DNA of 64,000 nt. Source: Leeuwenhoekiella sp044542075. Lineage in GTDB: Bacteria; Bacteroidota; Bacteroidia; Flavobacteriales; Flavobacteriaceae. The position numbers were made by a program, and so were the translations under genes. Location: positions 310,001 to 374,000 of the forward strand of contig NZ_JBITTU010000001.1 of NCBI RefSeq assembly GCF_044542075.1. The letters run 5' to 3'. Positions 25,816 through 34,660 of this stretch are shown piece by piece; within the stretch, counting starts at the first letter, position 1, and each line of letters starts with the position of its first letter. Under the pieces are notes generated by a model. That model had not been told where the DNA came from and made no database searches. It worked only from the letters and a program-made list of their open reading frames with translations.

Positions 25816-27042
25816 ATGCCCATGCACCTACGTGACGCCTCCCAATCCCGAAAGAAAATTGCAACAATCATCACTTTTTTGTCGATTCCCCTATCTGGGT
25901 TTATGACCGATATTTATTTGCCGTCCTTTCCGTCTATGGCGCGCAACCTCAACGTCTCAGAACAAAGCATACAGTTTACACTCACCTGCTTTTTCCTGAG
26001 TTATGGCTTTGCCCAGTTGTTTGTGGGTCCTGTAGCAGACAGCATTGGCCGGCGTAAACCAGTGATGATCTCGCTGGTTGTTTTACTCTTAAGCAGCCTT
26101 GCGGTCACCTTTACCCACGAAGTCGCGGTTATTAGCCTGTTGCGCATTGTACAGGGGATTGCGACTGCGTTTATTGTAGTTGCTAAACGCGCCTATTTTG
26201 TAGACCTCTACGACGACAAAGAGCGGAAGCACTACCTCAGCTTCTTTACCATTGTCTGGTCGTGCGGACCTATTATCGCCCCATTTCTGGGTGGTTTTCT
26301 TGAGGAACAATTTGGCTGGCAGTCTAACTTTTACTTTCTCACAATTTATGCCGCAGTACTTTTTGGAGCAGAACTTATCTGGGGCGGAGAAACCATACGC
26401 AATTACAAGAAATTCAACCTTAAGAAAACCTCGCTGTTGTATATGGCGATGCTTAAAAATCCCGGCTTTATTTTGGGAATTCTGGTATTGGGATTTGCCT
26501 ACTCGGTGGTGATGGTGTTTAACATCGCCGGGCCGTTTGTCGTAGAACATCATTTTAATTACAGCCCGGTAATTATTGGGTACTGCACACTGGTTCTGGG
26601 ACTTTCCTGGATGATAGGCGGTATCCTGAGCAAACAGTTTACACCAATAGCTTTTGCTAAAAAAATACGGTTAGTCTCCTTGATACAATTAGGAATTATA
26701 GGAGTATTTATCACGCTCGCCAGCTTTGTAGATAACCTCGTGCTGCTCGTAGCCTTTGCCTTTCTCATACACATCTGCTCGGGCTTTTTGTTTACTAATT
26801 ACTTTACCCAAAATATGATTTTCTTCCCGGGGAATGCCGGTATCGCAGGCGGACTAATGGGCGGTTTGCTTTATATCATTACTTCTATAGGGAGTTTTGC
26901 AATCTCTGCCTCGGGCGAAATCAACACCACGTTAGATATGTCGTTGCGCTATTTAATGATCGCATTACCGCTGGCAGTGATACTTTATTTTTCGCTACGT
27001 TATTTTAAAAAACGACAACTGCGGAAGCGGGTTATGAGTTAA
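25816..27042 (+). CDS. Bcr/CflA-family MFS drug efflux transporter
   Basis: A 408-residue major-facilitator protein with 12 predicted helices. The opening segment GFMTDIYLPSFPSMARNLNV and the loop 2-3 motif GPVADSIGRRKPVMI are characteristic of the Bcr/CflA drug:proton antiporters. The frame extends upstream to a TTG at 25762, but the first ATG at 25816 fits the family start. A second ATG at 25822 is an alternative. It stands alone between two REP-like repeats and looks well conserved and functional. Confidence 0.88.
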   Translation: MPMHLRDASQSRKKIATIITFLSIPLSGFMTDIYLPSFPSMARNLNVSEQSIQFTLTCFFLSYGFAQLFVGPVADSIGRRKPVMISLVVLLLSSLAVTFTHEVAVISLLRIVQGIATAFIVVAKRAYFVDLYDDKERKHYLSFFTIVWSCGPIIAPFLGGFLEEQFGWQSNFYFLTIYAAVLFGAELIWGGETIRNYKKFNLKKTSLLYMAMLKNPGFILGILVLGFAYSVVMVFNIAGPFVVEHHFNYSPVIIGYCTLVLGLSWMIGGILSKQFTPIAFAKKIRLVSLIQLGIIGVFITLASFVDNLVLLVAFAFLIHICSGFLFTNYFTQNMIFFPGNAGIAGGLMGGLLYIITSIGSFAISASGEINTTLDMSLRYLMIALPLAVILYFSLRYFKKRQLRKRVMS

Positions 27043-27081
27043 GATTTAATGGTTAGAGGTGAAAAGTTTAAGGGTACTCGT

Positions 27082-27163
27082 CGTCATGCTGAACTGGTTT
27101 CAGCATCGCATCCTGCTTAGCTGGAAGGGCTTGTGAGATTCTAAACTAAATTTAGGATGACGG
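27082..27163. repeat. REP-like intergenic repeat, copy 2
   Basis: An 82-base relative of the element at 25544-25623, beginning CGTCATGCTGAACTGGTTTC and ending TTTAGGATGACG with inverted termini. Together the two copies bracket the MFS gene and mark the left edge of the A/T-rich island that follows. Confidence 0.7.
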
Positions 27164-27254
27164 TATAGTTTACAAAACAAGATTGGAAAAAGGTATATCA
27201 AATTAAATTAGAAGAACTGTTTTTCACATAAGTCCTTTTAAAAACTAGTTTTTA

Positions 27255-28127
27255 TTATCTTAATCGATCAATTTTCACTTTACCTAAGGATTTATCTCTA
27301 TCTCTTCCAGATTGGAATGCTGTAATTCCAGGTCTATTTACAGAATTTCGTGTTTCATCATAATAAACACTCAATATTCCTGTTAAAAGATATTGCAGTC
27401 CTAAATGACTTTCGTAATCTGAATGATTAAAATAGATATAATCTGCTTCCTTAGAATTCTTTGAGGGCCGTCTCTTAAAAATACTCCATTCGTCCAGAGA
27501 ACCTACATACCCAATTAAGTCATCAAATACAGGTGCAGGATTTGTATCATAAACTTCTTTTAATTTTTAAAATATCCAATCTTCAGTGGTCGGGTTTAAT
27601 TTGCTAATTTTAGATTTAACTGATACCAATCCTAAAAATGGCCCTCTTAAAAGAGTTCCATTCTTAGAGTAAGTTCGGCACAGTTTAGAAGTATTTAGTA
27701 AGGCAAGACTTTCTTTTTTTATATCTGTATCATTAAGATGTTTCTTAACAGAAATAATCCCTAAAACTCCTTCTGGCGGGACGATTACGCTATTTCCAAA
27801 TCTTTGAAAAATCGGATATTCTGAGCTATTATAAATTATAACGTCAAGTCGCGTAGAGTGAGAGTCAGTCTCATTTCTTCTGACTTTGAATTTTAATCCA
27901 GTTTTAACTGCTGGTCTTAAAATAAATCCAGTTAAAACTTAGATAGATTTTGGAAAGTATTTTCGTAAATACTCTGATATCAAATCTTCCACAAAACGTC
28001 CGTCTTCTCCATTGTGTGCAGACCCGTCAACTTTATCGCTTGGAATAAGTAATTCAAATTATCTATCAGTCTGCACTAATGAGTCTATCTCACGTGACCA
28101 GTATTTTTGGATTCTCTTTCCATCCAT
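27255..28127 (-). pseudogene. DUF6602-like gene interrupted by three in-frame TAA codons
   Basis: From ATG 28127 to TAA 27255 the minus strand holds a single 291-codon frame of exactly 873 bases with no frameshift. It is broken only by TAA at codons 23 (28059-28061), 63 (27939-27941) and 187 (27567-27569). Between stops the reading is clearly protein-like, for example VDGSAHNGEDGRFVEDLISE, RRNETDSHSTRLDVIIYN and VIVPPEGVLGIISVKKHL. I recall these motifs from DUF6602 proteins. The LDVII ... GIISVKK layout resembles a PD-(D/E)xK nuclease core with the acidic residue before xK changed to Ser. Each stop is one substitution from CAA or GAA, so decay is recent. Confidence 0.7.
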
Positions 28128-28278
28128 AAGTTTACGCTTTTATAAATGGCTCGTAACTTTTGAATTAGCAATTAATTCTAGGTTTAGGAAAAGTCGCCTT
28201 TTTAAATTTGACTATTTTTTAAAATGTCCAACCCTAAGGTGCTAGCTAGTATTTTTTCTTAATATTAGCAATATGTCT

Positions 28279-29619
28279 TTACTCCTCCTTATTCAAAATA
28301 TATTCATAAATAGAAGATATTATTTGTCTCAAGCCGTCATCAAATTTTCCAGCATCTAAAGTTTTAGAAAAGTTGACACCATCGTAATTTGTTTTTAATA
28401 TAATTTGACCATTTTCAGTTGAAATATCTAAAGGGATATTTACGTCAAATCCCAAATCGAAGTCAAACTTCGCAAAATCACTTTTCTTAAGAATGTATTG
28501 CTTAGCACTTGAGGATTCGAACAATGTATTATCATCTAATCGAATGGATTTTCTAACCTTATCTTTTTCCTTGATTGTAGTAACTTGGATAATTTCGTAT
28601 TCTTTCAGCTTACCATCCTCATCAGTTCCCATAGCAGCAGGTGGAACGATTCTTTGAATTACGGATTTATCTTTTAACTTGATTATTGAATAAGGCTTAG
28701 ATTTTGAGTTTTTGATTTGAAGTTGAAAGTTTGGATTTTCTATAATTTTGAAAATAGGCTCAAAAATTTTCTTTCTATCCTCCTTGGTGTAATTCGATAT
28801 AATTATTTGAACATTTTCTTCGTCGTAGTCCTCATCCAAAACAAGCTCTTTGTATTTGTAACCAACGTCCATAGCCCATTCCCTTACCTTGGTGTCTTCA
28901 ATTGATTGCTTCATTACTTTATCAACAGCAAGACCAATTTCAAAACTCCTGAAATTTAAATCGACCATTCTATAATCAAGGTCATCCGATAATCTATTAA
29001 AGAAAGAATTTAATTTTTTTTCATCTGTCAATTTTTCTTTGAAAGACTCAAAGAAATCTGCTTTGAGAAAACTTTTAAATGAGCTTGAAATATTTTTCAG
29101 TAATTCTCCAACCAATTCGTTAAATCCGATCGTATCAGCATATTTTTCATTTGTTGGTGCTAAACGAATGTAGAAAGCATCTCTTTGTAGTGATCTTAAA
29201 TATGTTTTTGCTTCAAAGTTTTTAATAAGAGTGTAGTAATAAGAATCATTTGCTGGATCATAAGTTAGATAAGAGTCATTAGAGGGTAAATAGGATTCTG
29301 ACAGAGAATGGCTTTGTGTCAAAGTTGTATTTATTATCAAACCTTCAAAATCTTGTTCTATTTTATAAATCAAATTTTGATTGGAACTAATAACATTTCT
29401 TAAAGTAATTTGTTTTGTTAGGTATTCGAAGATTGTAGTCTCCTCTAACTCGAACATTAAATAGATGTCTATATTTTCAACTGTATCAACAAGATAAAGT
29501 AAGAAGTGTTTACCATTTTTAGTTAGATGCGTTAATATTGGTTCATCTAAATAAATAATATCCTCTATTTTCTTGAATAAGCTTAGATCAAAGTCGCTAA
29601 GTGATTTTTGTCTATTCAT
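28279..29619 (-). CDS. Unrecognised 446-residue acidic protein of the accessory island
   Basis: No family is recognised with confidence. The protein is soluble, without signal peptide or membrane helix. The N-terminal 100 residues are a compact alpha/beta region (FLLYLVDTVENIDIYLMFEL), possibly one of the small DUFs found in phage-defence-like operons (DUF6575 is my weak guess). The middle is helical and charged (residues 160-260, LLKNISSSFKSFLKADFFES). The C-terminal half is beta-rich with a KSKPYSIIKLKDKSVI segment. Its start codon overlaps the end of the 128-residue gene by 8 bases, so the two are translationally coupled. It is visibly more A/T- and Lys/Asn/Ile-rich than the metabolic genes around the island. 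Confidence 0.8.
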   Translation of the reverse strand: MNRQKSLSDFDLSLFKKIEDIIYLDEPILTHLTKNGKHFLLYLVDTVENIDIYLMFELEETTIFEYLTKQITLRNVISSNQNLIYKIEQDFEGLIINTTLTQSHSLSESYLPSNDSYLTYDPANDSYYYTLIKNFEAKTYLRSLQRDAFYIRLAPTNEKYADTIGFNELVGELLKNISSSFKSFLKADFFESFKEKLTDEKKLNSFFNRLSDDLDYRMVDLNFRSFEIGLAVDKVMKQSIEDTKVREWAMDVGYKYKELVLDEDYDEENVQIIISNYTKEDRKKIFEPIFKIIENPNFQLQIKNSKSKPYSIIKLKDKSVIQRIVPPAAMGTDEDGKLKEYEIIQVTTIKEKDKVRKSIRLDDNTLFESSSAKQYILKKSDFAKFDFDLGFDVNIPLDISTENGQIILKTNYDGVNFSKTLDAGKFDDGLRQIISSIYEYILNKEE

Positions 29620-29998
29620 TACCGACTACAATTTTGAAATTTTCAATTACATTAAGTTCTTCTTTTGGAAAAAAGGTATAGTGCTTCTTGTTTTTCGAAC
29701 CATATTTTATTCCGTGCTCATCTGTAATTCTGGCTTGAGCAATTTTTTTATAATTTACTCTTTTATTTTTAGACAAGTTTTTCAACATTTCGTTTGCTGA
29801 ATCGAAAGTACTGAATACCGAAAGTCCCCAAGCAATACAGTGATCTTGAAACTTTGGTTTTAAGAGAACTGCATTTGGAATAAATGACTTTTCAGACAAT
29901 TCACTTTCGACACATCTAAAAACTATTTTTTCGCCACGCTCATTATTCGCAGGACAATCTTTTATTCTCTCGATGTTTGCTTGAAACTTTAATTTCAT
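29612..29998 (-). CDS. Unrecognised 128-residue basic protein, coupled to the 446-residue gene
   Basis: A small Lys-rich soluble protein, unlike the acidic partner it overlaps by 8 bases. No helix-turn-helix, nuclease or membrane motif is evident. A cysteine (CPANNERGEKIVFRCVESEL) near the N-terminus and an aromatic, basic C-terminal part (YGSKNKKHYTFFPKEEL) are the visible landmarks. The opposite charge and overlap suggest the two products bind each other. A toxin-antitoxin or defence pair is possible, but nothing in the sequence proves it. Confidence 0.75.
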   Translation of the reverse strand: MKLKFQANIERIKDCPANNERGEKIVFRCVESELSEKSFIPNAVLLKPKFQDHCIAWGLSVFSTFDSANEMLKNLSKNKRVNYKKIAQARITDEHGIKYGSKNKKHYTFFPKEELNVIENFKIVVGNE

Positions 29999-30087
29999 TC
30001 TTTATTAGTTATTTTTTGAGATTGTAGCCAATGTTTTTGAGATAAGTAATTACGATGACTAATAGTCATTGTTAAGCATAGTCTTTT

Positions 30088-30816
30088 TTAGGAATTTAGT
30101 AGTTTTCTTTTTAAAGTCAAACCTTTATTCGGTATTTCATATAATGTGTCAAAGACATTTTCAACAATTTCAATTGCAAGTTTTAAATCATCTTTAGAGG
30201 GCGTTGACAATTCGTGAACAGCTTCATTTCCCAAAAATCTATGTTCATGTAATATTTCCGCATTTTCTGCTGTTAATTTTCCATTTTCATGCAGTCCATT
30301 AATTTTACCTTGTAGGTTTGTTTTTCTTATTGTTGACGTAGAACCATCATTTCTCGTTAATTGGACATTGCCTCCGGTAATTCTGTTTTCTTTACAAATT
30401 CCCTCAACTAATGCTCTAACACCTGCACCACATAAAGTCAAATTTCCGTAATTATAACTCTCTATTGTTTCTCTATGAATTCGCTGAAGATTGAACGGAA
30501 CATTCATATAATTTTTGACAACCAAAGTTTCTTTACTTCTTTGAGGGTAAATTCGTATTGTTGGAATTGAACGACCGTCGTGGTCGTCGTGTTCAGAATT
30601 TATTGAATGAGTTCTAAATGATACTGTTTCACATCCAAGACATTGAATAATTTCAAAATCAGTTTCCCAATGAAAATCGTGAGTTGAATCCCAAGCTTCA
30701 GTTCCTTGTTCTATAACTGATTTAAGGATTTTATGCTTTGTATTATTCATACAAGAACTGCAAAGTACTCTAACGACATTGTCCTTTGTTACATCTTCTG
30801 TAAAACTTATTTTCAT
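30088..30816 (-). CDS. DUF4145-domain protein with zinc ribbon
   Basis: A 242-residue protein. The N-terminus has two CxxC pairs (C19/C22 and C59/C62), a likely zinc ribbon. The C-terminal half is the alpha-helical DUF4145 region, marked by GAGVRALVEGICKE, KINGLHENGKLT and HRFLGNEAVHELSTPSKDDL. DUF4145 domains often occur in restriction-modification and other defence loci, sometimes fused to endonucleases; here it stands alone. It is the first gene of the minus-strand island, 89 bases upstream of the 128-residue gene, so a common transcript is possible. Confidence 0.85.
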   Translation of the reverse strand: MKISFTEDVTKDNVVRVLCSSCMNNTKHKILKSVIEQGTEAWDSTHDFHWETDFEIIQCLGCETVSFRTHSINSEHDDHDGRSIPTIRIYPQRSKETLVVKNYMNVPFNLQRIHRETIESYNYGNLTLCGAGVRALVEGICKENRITGGNVQLTRNDGSTSTIRKTNLQGKINGLHENGKLTAENAEILHEHRFLGNEAVHELSTPSKDDLKLAIEIVENVFDTLYEIPNKGLTLKRKLLNS

Positions 30817-31071
30817 TGTTCTCTATGGTTTTTTCAGTGTGTTGCCTAACTATTATATCTACATAAACATACTTCAAATACTTCACTATCAGAATTATAA
30901 CAAGTAAATTGACTGTCTAATGATTTATTTCAAATCTACTCATTCTCCAAAATTAAAAACTACAGTTTTCCGTAAACCCTTGATTTAAACTTAAAAAAGG
31001 GGATAAATCCGCTAAATAACCCCAATTAAACTAGTATTTAAAAAGCTCCCTAAGCTGTGAGAGACAATACA

Positions 31072-31118
31072 GTCACCCTGATAGTTAACAAAGGCATCTC
31101 GACTGCGCTCGATGTGAC
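31072..31118. repeat. Degenerate intergenic repeat; rest of gap 30817-31218 unremarkable
   Basis: GTCACCCTGA followed by CATCTCGACTGCGCTCGATG and TGAC is a worn copy of a repeat common between flavobacterial genes. It marks the right edge of the 27-31 kb island. Apart from this and the hairpin at 31176-31204, the 400-base gap holds no convincing gene or RNA signature. Confidence 0.55.
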
Positions 31119-31175
31119 AAGAGCTCTTCTGTAAACGCAGCGCAAGTGATGAGATAACAACATTAAAACTAGCAA

Positions 31176-31204
31176 AAACCGTATCACTTCCTATGATACG
31201 GTTT
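31176..31204 (-). terminator. Terminator after the Gfo/Idh oxidoreductase gene
   Basis: An 11-bp stem AAACCGTATCA / TGATACGGTTT with a 7-base loop, followed on the minus strand by a T-rich stretch, 15 bases after the oxidoreductase stop codon. Confidence 0.85.
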
Positions 31205-31218
31205 AGAATAAGCTAATG

Positions 31219-32553
31219 TTAAACCGTAGGTAATTTCCAGCCGTTGTGGTACTGTGCTTTTACCAGTGCATCTGCCTCTGCGTTGTTAAACGAGCCGCTT
31301 GCGGCGTCCCAATATATCTTATTTCCGGTTTTGTAAGCAATGTTACCCATATGTGCGGTTATGGCTGCGATACTTCCGGTTTCTACACCACAGGCCAGTT
31401 TTGACGCGTCGTTGTCGCGTATGGCGGCAACAAAGTTTTTGGCGTGATTGTCTAGCGCATTGCCTTCGGGCTTAATAAGCTCTACGCGATCAGTTTTTGT
31501 AATCCACTCGTCGTCTTTGCGTTTTCCTTCAGGAATTACTTCCCAGCCGCCACGGTTAACCACAAGTGTACCGTTATTTCCTATAAAGGCAATGCCCTCG
31601 TTACGCCCGTAATTTCCGCCGTCTATACCTGTAGCGTGTTCCCACAACAGGTTAAACCCATCAAACTCATAAATCGTCTGTAGGGTATCTGGAGTTTCGG
31701 AAGCATCATCGGGATAGGCCAACTTTCCGCCCGAAGCCATAATAGATTTTGGAGCTTTTGCACCCATCGCAAACAAGGCAATATCGAGTTCGTGCACACC
31801 CCAGTCGGTCATTAGGCCGCCTGCATAATCCCAAAACCATCTAAAATCAAAGTGGAAACGGTTTTCATTAAACGGAAGCTCGGGTGCAGGACCCAGCCAC
31901 ATTTTATAGTCTACACCTTCTGGTGGAGTGCTATTAGGTTTGACCGGTACCGGATTCATCCAACCCTGATATGCCCAACATTTCACTAAACGGATCTGTC
32001 CCAGCTTCCCCGATTGTACATATTTAATAGCCTGGTCATATTGCTGGCCGCTGCGCTGCCACTGGCCTACCTGCACCATACGGTCTGAGGCATTTGCCGC
32101 TTTAAGCATCACATTACATTCTTCAATACTGTTTGCCAACGGTTTTTCTACATACACGTGTTTACCCGCCTGCACCGCATCTACCATATTCAGACAATGC
32201 CAATGGTCTGGCGTGCCTATGATGACCGCATCAATATCTTTATTTTCAAGCATTTTGCGGTAATCGGTATAAAGTTTAGGTGCCTTACCGGTCATTTTCT
32301 TGATTTCACCTGCACGACGGTCTAAAACCCGCTGATCAACATCTGCCAATGCCACACAGTTAACGTTGGGAATTTTTAAATGTGCCTGCATATTAGACCA
32401 ACCCATACCGTTACACCCTATAACGCCAAAATTCATTCGGTCATTTGCGCCAAAAAACGATAGTGGATTTGCTAAAAGAGAACCTGAAAGTCCCAGTCCT
32501 GCGGTGGCTAAAGTGGTTTGCTGTAAGAATCTACGCCTTGGAATACTGCTCAT
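31219..32553 (-). CDS. Tat-exported Gfo/Idh/MocA-family oxidoreductase
   Basis: A 444-residue NAD(P)-dependent sugar oxidoreductase. A twin-arginine signal (MSSIPRRRFLQQTTL) directs it to the periplasm as a folded enzyme with bound cofactor. The Rossmann motif NFGVIGCNGMGWSNMQ is followed by the catalytic-site segment YVEKPLANSIEE and the family motif WDYAGGLMTDWGVHELDIAL. Such exported enzymes modify or cleave glycosides by an oxidation-elimination route. It is preceded on the same strand by the GH43-like gene, with a 426-base repeat-bearing gap between, so the two may be regulated separately. Confidence 0.92.
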   Translation of the reverse strand: MSSIPRRRFLQQTTLATAGLGLSGSLLANPLSFFGANDRMNFGVIGCNGMGWSNMQAHLKIPNVNCVALADVDQRVLDRRAGEIKKMTGKAPKLYTDYRKMLENKDIDAVIIGTPDHWHCLNMVDAVQAGKHVYVEKPLANSIEECNVMLKAANASDRMVQVGQWQRSGQQYDQAIKYVQSGKLGQIRLVKCWAYQGWMNPVPVKPNSTPPEGVDYKMWLGPAPELPFNENRFHFDFRWFWDYAGGLMTDWGVHELDIALFAMGAKAPKSIMASGGKLAYPDDASETPDTLQTIYEFDGFNLLWEHATGIDGGNYGRNEGIAFIGNNGTLVVNRGGWEVIPEGKRKDDEWITKTDRVELIKPEGNALDNHAKNFVAAIRDNDASKLACGVETGSIAAITAHMGNIAYKTGNKIYWDAASGSFNNAEADALVKAQYHNGWKLPTV

Positions 32554-32696
32554 AATACTGCTATTAAAGTTTTAAATATTGAATATAGTCATTTTTACTA
32601 CAACGATTTTTATTAAAATGTCTGTTTTCTACAAAATGACCTACATTTTCTATTCTACTGGTATAACGGCTACAAGAAGATATCGTAAAATTTGAA

Positions 32697-32948
32697 GTGA
32701 GCGAAACGTCGCAGGCGGTTCTGTTTGAGGCCGGTGCGCCGGCCGAGTTAAGCGCATGCAGTGCAGCGAACGAAAAATTTAGATACCGTCTTGTGAGCCT
32801 TGATTTTTTGGTTCTTTGGCATCAAGGCAAAAGAACAGAAAGAGGAATAGAAGTTGATATGTTCCTTTCTTTTCTTAATCTTTCAAAAAATATCTTTAGT
32901 TGTATCTCGAATGCACTTCGACAGGCTCAGTGTGACACGCTCAATTAA
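32697..32948. repeat. Repeat-rich gap with interleaved inverted repeats (pseudoknot topology)
   Basis: The 426-base gap 32554-32979 carries no convincing gene. It holds a 6-bp G/C hairpin (GGCCGG 32729-32734 / CCGGCC 32739-32744). It also holds two interleaved stems: GCCTTGAT 32797-32804 with ATCAAGGC 32821-32828, and GTTCTTT 32811-32817 with AAAGAAC 32830-32836. A worn intergenic repeat (CTTCGACAGGCTCAG, near 32917-32931) follows. An 83-codon open frame runs through the region but looks like a by-product. I recall similar CCTTGATTTTTTGGTTCTTT blocks between genes in many Bacteroidota. Confidence 0.55.
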
Positions 32949-32979
32949 ATGAAATCAGTACAGACGCTGTGACAGAAAA

Positions 32980-34590
32980 TTATTCTCGAATTAAAGTAAC
33001 CTCATCAATGATGGCTTCTACACCAGCCTGAGCCTTCACTTCAAAACCTATAGTAACGCTTCCATTTTGTATGTTGATGTTTGATAAGCTGATGCTCGTC
33101 CACTCTGCAGTTGCCGCTTTAAAATCTAGTGTTCGCGTGCTTCCTGCGCTAGTCGCAAAAAGTTGTAGCTTAAGAAAACCTTCGGTGTTCTTGACTTTCG
33201 CGCTTAGCGTATAGGTTCCGTCAGGAAGATCAACGTAGGGTGTTGCCGTTATTTCCTGACAGATTACCCGCTCAAAAGGGATAGCATCACTAATGTACAG
33301 GCTTTTTTCGCCCACCACCTGTTTGCGGTCTGCTTCCGTATTAAAGTAATTCAAGACCGGAGAACTTGCGGCAGTGGTGGAAATGGAATTCCCTTTTAGT
33401 ATTTCAGTATTCCAACCTAAAAGCTGTTCCTGCACCGGTTTGTTATTGCTGGGAATGTGACGGCGATCGGCTTCAAAACTGCCATTTTTTACGTAATTAT
33501 TGGTTTTGGCGACAGTCCAGTTTCCAGATTGCTCATCAAGACTCCACGCGCTCAACGAATTAAAATATGGTGTTTCACCCTCAAAAGATAAGGGAAACCA
33601 CTGGTTGTATCCGAGACCGTTGCCTGCAAATTCTGCCCAGCGATCACCACAATACAACACAGTTTCCTGCTCGCTTCCCGCTATGGTATAGAAAAAACCC
33701 GTTTGGGTAATGTGCGCATAATCCTGCTCACTACCTGGCATTATTTTCATCTCGTTTGTGGGTAAATACGGACCATAAATGTCGTCTGCTACAAGATAAT
33801 AAGCAAACGAACTGTCCCAGCCGTAAATATTAGATGCTGCCATATAGTATTTACCGTTGTAGGTAAACATACAATTGCCTTCGCGGCTGGCTCCTCTAAA
33901 AATTTCAATACAATCAAGTAGGTCTACTTTGCCATCACGAATACCAATTTCCGAAAGGTAAATTTTATTCCGCCCTTGTCCGTAAGAATACACGAGATAG
34001 GATTTACCCGTTGCAGGATCAGTGAAAACGGTTTGATCTCCAGTATTGGGCGTGCCAATTCGATCTGTCATATCAATTTCCCGATGGGTTTTGAAATCGC
34101 CTGTGGGCGAATCTGCCAATGCAATCAAAACCCCTTTCCCATGCTGAATAAGTATAGCATACTGTTTAATTTCGGGTATATAAGCTACACCCATACGTCC
34201 CAACCAGGTAGGATTGTTCTCATAATCTACCGCTTCTTTAGTAAACACATGTTTTTCAAATTTCCAGTTTACCAGATCTGTAGAAGAATAACAGGTCACA
34301 CCTTCAAAATGATTTCTTTCTAAGGTAACACTGGGATCGTTGCGGTAGGTTTCGGCTTCTTTATAATGCACGCCATACCAGTAATAGGTTGTTTTTCCGC
34401 TCTGCGGATTGTTAAACTGAAAAATACCTCCACCCTGACTGTAAATAGGTTCACCATCTACTGTGTCCCAAAACGTATCATTAATAATGGTTTTTTCCTG
34501 AGCACACCCGCTAAAACCAAAGCTCAAAAAAAACAAAACCAATACTAACGTATGGGTATATACTCTAAGTGATTTAATCTGTGTGTGCAT
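32980..34590 (-). CDS. GH43-like five-bladed propeller glycosidase with C-terminal carbohydrate-binding region
   Basis: A 536-residue lipoprotein (lipobox SGC, C29). The catalytic part (about 35-350) begins DGEPIYSQGGGIFQF and includes YYWYGVHY, STDLVNWKFE, TGDQTVFTD and REGNCMFTYNGKYYM, typical of family 43 propeller enzymes acting on galactans or arabino/xylo-glycans. A jelly-roll-like C-terminal domain (about 365-535; KNGSFEADRR, LSAKVKNTEGFLKLQL) probably binds carbohydrate. Subfamily and substrate cannot be fixed by eye. It sits upstream of the Tat-exported oxidoreductase on the same strand. Confidence 0.83.
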   Translation of the reverse strand: MHTQIKSLRVYTHTLVLVLFFLSFGFSGCAQEKTIINDTFWDTVDGEPIYSQGGGIFQFNNPQSGKTTYYWYGVHYKEAETYRNDPSVTLERNHFEGVTCYSSTDLVNWKFEKHVFTKEAVDYENNPTWLGRMGVAYIPEIKQYAILIQHGKGVLIALADSPTGDFKTHREIDMTDRIGTPNTGDQTVFTDPATGKSYLVYSYGQGRNKIYLSEIGIRDGKVDLLDCIEIFRGASREGNCMFTYNGKYYMAASNIYGWDSSFAYYLVADDIYGPYLPTNEMKIMPGSEQDYAHITQTGFFYTIAGSEQETVLYCGDRWAEFAGNGLGYNQWFPLSFEGETPYFNSLSAWSLDEQSGNWTVAKTNNYVKNGSFEADRRHIPSNNKPVQEQLLGWNTEILKGNSISTTAASSPVLNYFNTEADRKQVVGEKSLYISDAIPFERVICQEITATPYVDLPDGTYTLSAKVKNTEGFLKLQLFATSAGSTRTLDFKAATAEWTSISLSNINIQNGSVTIGFEVKAQAGVEAIIDEVTLIRE

Positions 34591-34660
34591 CCTAACAATT
34601 TTAAGGATTCAAATTAAATGAAGCTTCTTACAAACTCATCCTGCAGCATCCTGCTTCTAT

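Noticed and set aside
26089..26553. A 154-codon minus-strand open frame
   Set aside because: It lies wholly inside the MFS gene on the opposite strand and gives a His/Lys/Arg-rich sequence with no family character.
27255..28127. TAA read as a sense codon (recoding) as the reason for the three internal stops
   Set aside because: TAA ends many neighbouring intact genes, such as the MFS, sulfatase and nitroreductase genes, so general reassignment is excluded; decay or sequencing error is simpler.
32697..32948. An 83-codon open frame
   Set aside because: It runs through the repeat-rich gap; the sequence matches the repeat structures better than a protein.
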